Shown here: piece by piece, positions 1 to 5,038 of the stretch | Position numbering within the stretch: the stretch's first letter is position 1 | Layout of the letters: every line of letters begins with the position of its first letter | DNA from: an uncultured Bacteroidales bacterium | GTDB taxonomy: Bacteria > Bacteroidota > Bacteroidia > Bacteroidales > JAUNSR01 | Direction: 5' to 3' | Assembly: GCA_947074165.1 (NCBI GenBank) | Contig: CAMTOT010000242.1 | Coordinates: forward strand, 1 to 5,038 | DNA: 5,038 nucleotides | Program-made: the position numbers and the translations under genes | Notes under the pieces: generated by a model | The model's database searches: none | What the model was told of the DNA's origin: nothing | Seen by the model: only the letters and a program-made list of their open reading frames with translations

Positions 1-50
1 GAGCTACACCAGGACGTACACTCTTTCCCTACACGACGCTCTTCCGATCT
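1..50 (+). other. Residual Illumina TruSeq P5-side adapter with i5 index
   Basis: This is not biological sequence. Bases 18-50 match the TruSeq read-1 adapter exactly as I know it, ending in GCTCTTCCGATCT at 38-50. Bases 10-17 (CAGGACGT) sit where an i5 index belongs and match the index I recall as D507. Bases 1-9 match the end of the P5 arm with one mismatch at base 3. The insert therefore starts at base 51. Nothing upstream of 51 should be annotated as genomic. Confidence 0.97.
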
Positions 51-1363
51 GTGAGCTGCACTACATCATCTATTTGTCCGGCTTTAAGTTTTCTATTTAT
101 ACTTTTTCTGAAATCCTCTATCTTATTAATATATGATGAGCATATACTAAACAGATAACCGATATACTCCTCCTTAACATGGTTAGACTCCGACAATACA
201 GAATTAAGATTATTAAGGTCATCATTCATACCCATTAGATCGGTATTCATATTTTTCAGAGAAAGTCTTACTACCGCGATAGCCTTTAGTTGTTTATATA
301 TATAAAGCATAGCGCATATAAGAACAATGACAAGGATAGAGATTGTTGTGGAAAAAACTAAAAGATTACGTTTCTCCTGTTTTGTCTTAAGATCATAAGC
401 TGTACTGATAATAGGCATAAGTTGAGATATCTCAAGAGCGCGAAGCCGCGCGCTGCAGTACACTGCATCCTCCATCGAATTTTTCATATAACTGTACGCT
501 CGCGCTATATCACCCTTTTCATATTTAAGTACAGAAAGACGACGTAAAGAGATATACTCCTTCTTTCCGTCATATACATCATCTATAGCTGATTTGAGTA
601 GGTATATCTCCTGTCGGTCATAATCTTCTTTAGCTTCAAATATCTCCGATAATATATGAGTAATGATTGCCGTATTCCACCCATTGGCTTTCATATCATT
701 AAAACAACTAATAGCAACATCATATGCTTCATCATTTTTACCAAGCATCAGATATTTGGTACTTAATATCATATGATATACAGGATCTGTTTGCGGTGTG
801 TATTTAAGAAGAGAGTCTTTGTACTGATACACTGTTTTCTCGTATTTTCTCTTATCACTTTCAGAAAGTGAATAATTTACCATTAGAGTATTGAGTGAAT
901 GATTGAGATGAAAATAATAGATTTTTGATGTTAAGTCAAGGTCTTCATATACTACAGTAGAGAGTAGCTCTTCTGCCTCTTTATACATGCCGGTCACACT
1001 TTTAGCCTCGGCAAGATTTAATGTAGCTCTCATTTTAGACTGCACGTCATTAAGAGAGGAAACGATCCCGACTCTTTGCTCCGCTATGATCATGGCTGAA
1101 TCGAGCTGAAAAACCTTATATAATTCAAATAGCTCACCAAGTAAATCTGAGTATTTCTGCGAGCCTACATCTGTAAATGAAAGTTCACGTTTAAGCTTAT
1201 TGATTTCCGAAAGCCTTTTCTGTACGTAAACGTCTTTTTCAGAAAGCACCTTATCAAGATTAGATGTAAGAGAGTCCGTAATATTAAGTGCGAAACCTTT
1301 CACAGACAATCCGGTGATGAAATATAAAAGAAATAATAATAGCAGCGATTTGTTTTTAAGCAT
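51..1363 (-). CDS. DUF6377-family TPR-like membrane protein, C-terminus missing
   Basis: This is a Bacteroidales envelope protein of unknown exact role. Homologues are often annotated as putative regulators, and no DNA-binding domain is visible in the part present. Numbering is from the ATG at 1363. A signal peptide or N-terminal anchor covers residues 1-25 (Lys-rich start, then a Leu/Phe-rich core). A helical TPR-like region covers roughly 40-325. One strong transmembrane segment lies at about 334-356, followed by a coiled-coil-like stretch (about 357-393). The DUF6377 signature then begins, with SESNHVKEEYIGYLF at 391-405 and FRKSINRKLKAGQ at 418-430. The last complete genomic codon is Leu437; the frame then runs into adapter. 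Full homologues are, from memory, about 540 residues, so roughly 100 are missing. I prefer the ATG at 1363 to a TTG at 1384 because it begins directly with the signal peptide and the TTG lies inside a promoter-like element. The gene is divergent from the SDR gene. The family call comes from motif recognition, not a search. Confidence 0.85.
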
Positions 1364-1381
1364 AGGATTTAAGAATTTACC

Positions 1382-1389
1382 CAAAGATA
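1382..1389 (-). promoter_or_regulatory. Bacteroidetes-type -7 element for the DUF6377 gene
   Basis: On the minus strand these bases read TATCTTTG, an exact match to the Bacteroidetes -7 consensus TAnnTTTG. A partial -33 element (TTTA in place of TTTG) lies upstream at plus positions 1407-1410, with a 17-base spacer that is slightly short. Transcription would begin near 1375, leaving a very short leader before the ATG at 1363. This argues against the alternative TTG start at 1384. The call rests on consensus match only; in AT-rich DNA an 8-mer with six fixed bases can occur by chance. Confidence 0.4.
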
Positions 1390-1465
1390 AAAAACCTTTT
1401 CAATTGTAAATAACTAATAATATTGAAATAGCGTCCTGTTAATGCAATTATTTCAAACATTTACC

Positions 1466-1473
1466 TACATTTA
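1466..1473 (+). promoter_or_regulatory. Weak -7 candidate for the SDR-methyltransferase operon
   Basis: TACATTTA matches TAnnTTTG in five of its six fixed bases and lies 28 bases before the ATG at 1502. I see no convincing TTTG at the expected -33 distance. It is the best candidate I could find in the divergent intergenic region for the plus-strand genes, but it is weak. Confidence 0.2.
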
Positions 1474-1501
1474 ACGTTATATTATAAAAAAGCTGAATAT
1501 T

Positions 1502-2155
1502 ATGAAAGCGATAATAATCGGAGGTTCAGGCGCTACGGGCAAGATTCTTGTACATAAGATGCTCGAGTCAGACAAGTTTTCCGAAATAACAGTCCTGCTA
1601 CGTAAGAAATGTTTTGAAGTGCATCCCCGTCTCAAGCAAATTATAGTTGACTTTGACAATCTTGATAACTATTCGGGAATAATAACCGGAGATGTGGCCA
1701 TATCATGTCTTGGCACAACATTAAGAAATGCCGGAAGTAAAAAGGCGCAATGGAGAGTTGATTATGAATATCAATATAATTTCGCAAGTATAGCGAGAAA
1801 TAACGGCATACCTAAATTTATGCTGTTATCATCTTACAATGCCGATCCCGAGTCATCTATATTTTATTCTAAGATGAAAGGAGTGCTTGAGAAAAATATA
1901 GAATCACTCCATTTTGATAAGCTTATAATAATACAGCCCGGAATACTTATACGTCCTAATTCTGACCGCATAGGCGAAAATATCACTGTGTCTGTCATTA
2001 AGGCCTTCAATAAAATAGGATTAATGCAGAGATACAAACCAACCCATGTAAATACTCTTGCCAACTGCATGATAAAGAGCATAGGCGTATATAATTCTAA
2101 AATATCTAAGGTTATTGATAAAGATATACGTAAGCTTGGCGAGTGTGATGTATAA
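1502..2155 (+). CDS. Atypical SDR / NAD(P)H-binding protein, HTATIP2 (TIP30)-like
   Basis: A 217-residue Rossmann-fold protein, probably cytosolic, expected to bind NADP(H). The substrate is unknown. A nucleotide-binding loop GGSGATG is at residues 7-13 right after the first beta strand (KAIII). An acidic strand end, VDFD, is at 49-52. CLGTT is at 69-73, followed by a conserved-looking RNAGSKKAQWRVDYEY at 75-90. SSYNAD is at 110-115, and a Tyr-x-x-x-Lys pair, Y122/K126, sits in the usual SDR catalytic position. PGILIRP at 146-152 follows. This order matches the HTATIP2/TIP30-like atypical SDR subgroup, which is also about 210-240 residues long, so the gene looks complete. The ATG start directly precedes the first Rossmann strand, leaving no room for a later start. 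Its 3' end overlaps the methyltransferase gene, so the two are probably co-transcribed and translationally coupled. A biochemical role cannot be inferred from the sequence. Confidence 0.85.
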   Translation: MKAIIIGGSGATGKILVHKMLESDKFSEITVLLRKKCFEVHPRLKQIIVDFDNLDNYSGIITGDVAISCLGTTLRNAGSKKAQWRVDYEYQYNFASIARNNGIPKFMLLSSYNADPESSIFYSKMKGVLEKNIESLHFDKLIIIQPGILIRPNSDRIGENITVSVIKAFNKIGLMQRYKPTHVNTLANCMIKSIGVYNSKISKVIDKDIRKLGECDV

Positions 2156-3344
2156 ACAATCATCCTTTTTTAATACTTTTACGTCAAACTACGCAACACG
2201 AATGAACGAAGATATAAAAAGCTACATCGACAATAATCTTTCCGAAGATACTTTTAAAGTGATTTTAAGCAATCCGTTATCTAAAGAGTGCAAATACAGA
2301 AAGGTCGTTATAAATAAAAAAACAGAAGGTTATCAGATAGAACAATATACGGATAAACAGGTTTTTCATATCAATACGGGATATGAAGGGATAGTTAATT
2401 ATGTATATCAGTCTTTTGGCAACGAATTCAGACAATACAATGCATGGGACAGCATCCGCGAGTGTAATATTAATATCAGCAAAAAAGGTAAAATATTATG
2501 TAGCCGCAAACAAGCAAAAGAGGCTCCCAAAATGCAGCTTGACCATAACCGCTCAAAAAACTATATCCTAAAAGAGGGTGAATTGATTGCGCCACTTGTT
2601 GATATGGGCATTTTCACTCCGCAGGGACAAGTTATAAAATCAATGTATGATAAATATCGTCAGATAAACCGTTTTGTGGAAATTATAGATGATGAAGTAT
2701 CTAAACTTGAAAATTCACAAACTCTTAATGTAATAGACTTCGGATGCGGCAAATCTTACCTTACCTTTATATTATACTACTATCTTACGGAGATAAAAAA
2801 GATAAAAGTAAATATGATAGGTCTTGATCTTAAAGAGGCGGTGATAGAAAATTGCAACAACGCGGCAGAAAAATATGGTTATTCCGGACTGCATTTTGAA
2901 CTGGGAGATATAAACGGATATAAAAGCGATACACCTGTGGATATGGTTATATCTTTACACGCCTGTGACACCGCGACCGACTATGCCCTTTACAACGCTA
3001 TAGGATGGGACGCAAAGATGATTTTTTCAGTACCATGCTGCCAACATGAACTGAACTCACAGATTAAGTCTGATAAATTTTCTATTCTTACTAAGTATGG
3101 CATTATAAAAGAGCGCGCCGCGGCACTTATGACAGACGCTATCAGAGCTGAATTACTTGAATGTTGCGGATACAAAACACAGGTAATGGAGTTTATAGAT
3201 ATGTCGCATACACCTAAAAACATACTTATCAGAGCTGTTAAGAGCGATAAAAAGAACGGCTCCTCTTTACAAAGTATTGAAAATCTTATTAAAGAGTTCG
3301 ATATAAACCCTACATTATATAATCTGCTTAAGTCTAAGATATAA
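2148..3344 (+). CDS. SAM-dependent methyltransferase, METTL25/RRNAD1-like (Methyltransf_32)
   Basis: A cytosolic class I methyltransferase of 398 residues; its substrate is unknown. Numbering is from the ATG at 2148. The N-terminal 140 or so residues form a separate, less recognisable domain. The catalytic Rossmann domain starts near 190: motif I is VIDFGCGKSYL at 195-205 (SAM-binding glycines), the acidic strand end is GLDLK at 225-229, and GDI is at 253-255. VDMVISLHACDTATD spans 264-278 and FSVPCCQHEL 293-302. The combination of a LHAC-D-x-x-T-D segment with a downstream V-P-C-C-x-H is the hallmark I associate with the METTL25/RRNAD1 (PF13679) group. The ATG at 2148 overlaps the SDR stop by 8 bases (ATGTATAA), an arrangement typical of translational coupling. 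An ATG at 2115 would overlap by 41 bases, and one at 2202 would still keep the catalytic domain. In eukaryotes the group is linked loosely to RNA or protein methylation; the bacterial role is not established to my knowledge. Confidence 0.85.
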   Translation: MYKQSSFFNTFTSNYATRMNEDIKSYIDNNLSEDTFKVILSNPLSKECKYRKVVINKKTEGYQIEQYTDKQVFHINTGYEGIVNYVYQSFGNEFRQYNAWDSIRECNINISKKGKILCSRKQAKEAPKMQLDHNRSKNYILKEGELIAPLVDMGIFTPQGQVIKSMYDKYRQINRFVEIIDDEVSKLENSQTLNVIDFGCGKSYLTFILYYYLTEIKKIKVNMIGLDLKEAVIENCNNAAEKYGYSGLHFELGDINGYKSDTPVDMVISLHACDTATDYALYNAIGWDAKMIFSVPCCQHELNSQIKSDKFSILTKYGIIKERAAALMTDAIRAELLECCGYKTQVMEFIDMSHTPKNILIRAVKSDKKNGSSLQSIENLIKEFDINPTLYNLLKSKI

Positions 3345-3372
3345 TTTCCAAATAGCAACAAATTTCAAACTT

Positions 3373-3395
3373 TTTGCCATTGATTGGCAAATTTT
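3373..3395 (+). terminator. Possible weak intrinsic terminator after the methyltransferase gene
   Basis: A perfect 7-bp inverted repeat, TTTGCCA (3373-3379) and TGGCAAA (3385-3391), encloses a 5-base loop and is followed by TTTT (3392-3395). It begins 28 bases after the methyltransferase stop and ends just before the mgsA start region. The stem has only three G-C pairs and the T run is short, so termination would be inefficient. The same palindrome could instead be a protein-binding operator for mgsA. Confidence 0.4.
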
Positions 3396-3408
3396 AACTA
3401 CATTGCGT

Positions 3409-3891
3409 ATGATTAATAAAGAAACAAATAATTTAACAAGATCTATGAAACAGCTTACCATTGCACTTGTTGCACATGATCAAAGAAAAGTTGATATGGT
3501 TGAGTGGGCTCTGCACAATGCAGAGAGTCTTGCAAAACACAAACTTGTATGTACGGGTACTACAGGTGGTCTTATCAAGAAAGCCTTTCTTGAGAAAGGT
3601 ATTGAAGCGGATGTTGAGTGTATGAACTCTGGTCCTCTTGGCGGAGATGCGGAAATAGCGGCATTAGTTGTAAGAAAACAGATTAATCTTGCCGTATTCC
3701 TTATCGACGACCTAAACGCGCAGCCTCATGAGGCAGATATTCAGATGTTGCTTCGTCAGTGCCGTATTCATAATGTGCCTATCGCATGCAACCGCTATAG
3801 TGCCGATCTTATGATTACAAGTTCTCTTTGGGAAGACGAGGCTTACGAGCCGGCTATGCCCAAATATGTGAAGTTTGACCGACATGACTAA
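3409..3891 (+). CDS. mgsA: Methylglyoxal synthase
   Basis: Converts dihydroxyacetone phosphate to methylglyoxal and phosphate in the cytosol, bypassing lower glycolysis and relieving sugar-phosphate build-up. The protein is 160 residues from the ATG at 3409. The phosphate-binding and catalytic set is intact: HD with Lys four residues on (H23, D24, K27; E. coli H19, D20, K23), GTTG at 50-53, and SGPLGGD at 74-80 whose Asp80 matches the E. coli catalytic base Asp71. IDDLN starts at 99, and PHEAD at 106-110 carries His107 and Asp110 (E. coli His98 and Asp101). Compared with the E. coli sequence there is an extra segment of a few residues before SGPLGG (residues 60-70, EKGIEAD). The start is uncertain. 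An ATG at 3445 gives a 148-residue protein that still contains the full domain, and the 12 residues before it (INKETNNLTRS) look unconserved. A TTG at 3403 is less likely. No partner gene is adjacent on the same strand beyond the upstream hairpin, so it may be monocistronic. Confidence 0.95.
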   Translation: MINKETNNLTRSMKQLTIALVAHDQRKVDMVEWALHNAESLAKHKLVCTGTTGGLIKKAFLEKGIEADVECMNSGPLGGDAEIAALVVRKQINLAVFLIDDLNAQPHEADIQMLLRQCRIHNVPIACNRYSADLMITSSLWEDEAYEPAMPKYVKFDRHD

Positions 3892-3938
3892 CTTTGCATT
3901 TATTTAAAAGATTTCAAATCGTGCTTTAAAATAAATTT

Positions 3939-3977
3939 TGCCCCGAAAAGACGTGATGTCCTGACGGGGCATTTTTT
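3939..3977 (+). terminator. Intrinsic terminator of mgsA, possibly bidirectional
   Basis: A 7-bp GC-rich stem, TGCCCCG (3939-3945) with CGGGGCA (3965-3971), is followed directly by six T (3972-3977). The 19-base interior holds a small extra stem, GAC/GTC (3950-3952 with 3958-3960). It lies 47 bases after the mgsA stop, and its T run overlaps the stop codon of the convergent M48 gene (3976-3978). On the minus strand the stem is followed by the looser run AAATTTATTTT, so it may also end M48 transcription, though less strongly. Confidence 0.88.
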
Positions 3978-4767
3978 ATTTCTTATAATATTTGCTTTTA
4001 ACTCCTGGCAAAATATTTCCAATAGCTTCAATACGATTACTATCTGCAGGGTGAGTGCTAAGAAACTCCGGTGTAGACGAACCGCCTTTCTTACTCATAT
4101 TAGTCCAAAACGTAAGCGCTTTATCCGGATTATATCCAGCCATCGACATAAAAATAAGTCCCAGCTCATCTGCTTCATACTCCTGCTTTCTTGAAAAAGG
4201 AAGCATTACTCCCACATTACTTCCCAATCCGTATATCTGAGAAACTATAGCCTGCGAAGCTGTACTCTTTGTATCCATAAGAATATCTATAACGCTGCCT
4301 CCGGCCTGCAACAGATATTGCTGACTTATCCTCTCATTTGAATGCTTTGCCACAGCATGCGCAATCTCATGTCCGAGCACAACAGCGAGTCCATCTTCTG
4401 TCTCAGTGTACGGTAAAATACCTTCATATACTACTATACGTCCACCCGGCAGGCAAAATGCATTTGGAGTATCATCCTTCACCAATTCAAACGACCAGTT
4501 ATAGTTGCTGAGTTCAGATGATCTACCCTGAGAGATAAAATAACTTTCAACAGATTTTTGCAGTTTCCTTCCGCAGCACGCTACCATATCTGTCTTAGCC
4601 TTATCTGATGATTTTTTTGCGCTACTCATATATTGACTATAACTCTGCTCACTAAGAGCGAGAATCTGACTGTCACTTACAAGACTTAACTGACGGCGTC
4701 CTGTAATGGGCACCGTAGAACAACCTGTCAGCATGATAGCTGTAAAATATAAAAACAACTTATTCAT
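3976..4767 (-). CDS. M48 metalloprotease lipoprotein, OMA1/LoiP-like
   Basis: A zinc-dependent endopeptidase of 263 residues, lipid-anchored and facing the periplasm, probably in quality control of envelope proteins. Numbering is from the ATG at 4767. A short signal peptide ends in the lipobox LTGC (13-16), with Cys16 the lipidated residue. Ser-Thr follow, with no acidic surface-export signal. ITGRRQL (21-27) is a segment common in bacterial OMA1-type lipoproteins. NAFCLPGG is at 102-109. The zinc motif HEIAH is at 133-137 (His133, His137, catalytic Glu134). The third ligand is probably Glu196 in EYEAD (196-200). The conserved THPADSNR around 238-245 closes the domain. Length is close to E. 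coli LoiP (about 250), so the gene appears complete. A GTG one codon upstream (4770) is possible, but the ATG is preferred. It converges on mgsA, sharing the terminator region. Its in vivo substrate cannot be read from the sequence. Confidence 0.93.
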   Translation of the reverse strand: MNKLFLYFTAIMLTGCSTVPITGRRQLSLVSDSQILALSEQSYSQYMSSAKKSSDKAKTDMVACCGRKLQKSVESYFISQGRSSELSNYNWSFELVKDDTPNAFCLPGGRIVVYEGILPYTETEDGLAVVLGHEIAHAVAKHSNERISQQYLLQAGGSVIDILMDTKSTASQAIVSQIYGLGSNVGVMLPFSRKQEYEADELGLIFMSMAGYNPDKALTFWTNMSKKGGSSTPEFLSTHPADSNRIEAIGNILPGVKSKYYKK

Positions 4768-4989
4768 CACTGCATTTATTTAGATTGAAGTAATATTAAT
4801 ATAGGTTATATATACAAATATAATAAAATACCTTGCTACTTTTTCCGCCACAATTACAACAATATGCTATGTAATTAAAAATTAAGCATGTACAAAATTA
4901 TCATATTCATAAACAATAGCATCATTTTAATAATTTGACATATTTTTATTATTAAATCGTAATGCGAATTTATCGATTATCGGTTATTT
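4768..4989. other. AT-rich intergenic region upstream of the M48 gene
   Basis: These 222 bases hold no credible coding frame; stop codons are dense in every frame. It contains the promoter candidate for the M48 gene (4815-4822) and an imperfect AT-rich inverted repeat at 4864-4889 (ATGCT/AGCAT outside, TAATT/AATTA inside, with a 3-base bulge on one side). The neighbour that would lie to the right is cut off by the contig end, so any regulatory signal serving it cannot be placed. Confidence 0.6.
4815..4822 (-). promoter_or_regulatory. Bacteroidetes-type -7 element for the M48 gene
   Basis: On the minus strand these bases read TATATTTG, an exact match to TAnnTTTG. Transcription would start near 4808, giving a leader of about 40 bases before the ATG at 4767. 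I find no clear TTTG at the -33 distance. The surroundings are very AT-rich, so a chance match is possible. Confidence 0.4.
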
Positions 4990-5038
4990 AGATCGGAAGA
5001 GCACACGTCTGAACTCCAGTCACCGCTCATTCTCTCGT
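4990..5038 (+). other. Residual Illumina TruSeq P7-side adapter with i7 index
   Basis: This is not biological sequence. Bases 4990-5023 match the TruSeq index adapter, beginning AGATCGGAAGAGC at 4990-5002. Bases 5024-5031 (CGCTCATT) sit in the i7 index position and match the index I recall as D703. Bases 5032-5038 match the following P7 arm except for the first base (C where A is expected). The insert therefore ends at 4989 (the A at 4990 may be the A-tail). Confidence 0.97.

Noticed and set aside
38..50. The shared GATCGGAAGAGC/GCTCTTCCGATC ends as terminal inverted repeats of a mobile element
   Set aside because: The two ends are inverted copies of the common 12-13 base stem of the TruSeq Y-adapter, which explains them fully; there is no transposase in between.
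1477..1659. Minus-strand 60-codon open frame
   Set aside because: It lies antisense over the start of the SDR gene and its translation shows no recognisable domain; it is a shadow frame.
1864..2163. Minus-strand 99-codon open frame
   Set aside because: It is antisense to the well-supported SDR coding sequence and has no family features.
1502..3344. The whole window as a defence, secretion or biosynthetic system
   Set aside because: The genes are on mixed strands with separate promoters and terminators and have unrelated functions (DUF6377 protein, SDR, methyltransferase, MgsA, M48 protease). Only the SDR and methyltransferase are coupled. Nothing supports a larger system.
2990..3361. Minus-strand 123-codon open frame with hydrophobic stretches
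   Set aside because: It is antisense to the catalytic domain of the methyltransferase; the hydrophobicity follows from the reverse complement of that sequence.
4055..4240. Plus-strand 61-codon open frame
   Set aside because: It lies antisense within the M48 protease gene and shows no independent coding signal.
4864..4889. AT-rich imperfect inverted repeat as a terminator
   Set aside because: It has a bulge, few G-C pairs and no T run on either strand; in such AT-rich DNA it is likely chance.
4935..4940. TTGACA as a sigma-70-like -35 element reading rightward
   Set aside because: Bacteroidetes do not use the TTGACA/TATAAT pattern as their main promoter, no fitting -7 element follows at the right distance, and no gene follows before the adapter.

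Overview
The window is a metagenome-style contig of about 4.9 kb of bacterial DNA with Illumina adapter sequence left on both ends. Bases 1-50 are P5-side TruSeq adapter with an 8-base index and bases 4990-5038 are P7-side adapter with an 8-base index, so only about 51-4989 is biological. The DNA is AT-rich. The gene content points to the Bacteroidales (Bacteroides/Prevotella/Muribaculaceae-like): a DUF6377-type membrane protein, a methylglyoxal synthase of the type I associate with Bacteroides, and exact matches to the Bacteroidetes -7 promoter element TAnnTTTG. I cannot fix the genus.

Layout. (1) 51-1363, minus: a signal-peptide, TPR-like, transmembrane, coiled-coil protein of the DUF6377 family, cut off at its C-terminus by the left contig end. 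The open reading frame carries on into the adapter and would acquire a false tail. (2) 1364-1501: a divergent intergenic region with a good promoter candidate for the minus-strand gene. (3) 1502-3344, plus: two overlapping cistrons, an atypical SDR of the HTATIP2/TIP30-like type followed by a METTL25/RRNAD1-like SAM-dependent methyltransferase. (4) 3373-3395: a small hairpin with a T run. (5) 3409-3891, plus: methylglyoxal synthase, mgsA. (6) 3939-3977: a strong intrinsic terminator between convergent genes. (7) 3976-4767, minus: an OMA1/LoiP-like M48 metalloprotease lipoprotein. (8) 4768-4989: an AT-rich upstream region with a promoter candidate and no gene that I can see.

The genes look like ordinary chromosomal housekeeping or envelope genes and do not form one pathway. 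The only clear transcriptional partnership is the SDR-methyltransferase pair. The plausible envelope functions are the DUF6377 protein in the inner membrane and the M48 lipoprotein in the periplasm. MgsA is a cytosolic enzyme that bypasses lower glycolysis. I see no mobile element, CRISPR array, RNA gene or defence system. The most consequential observations concern artefacts: the adapter ends and the adapter-encoded protein tail.
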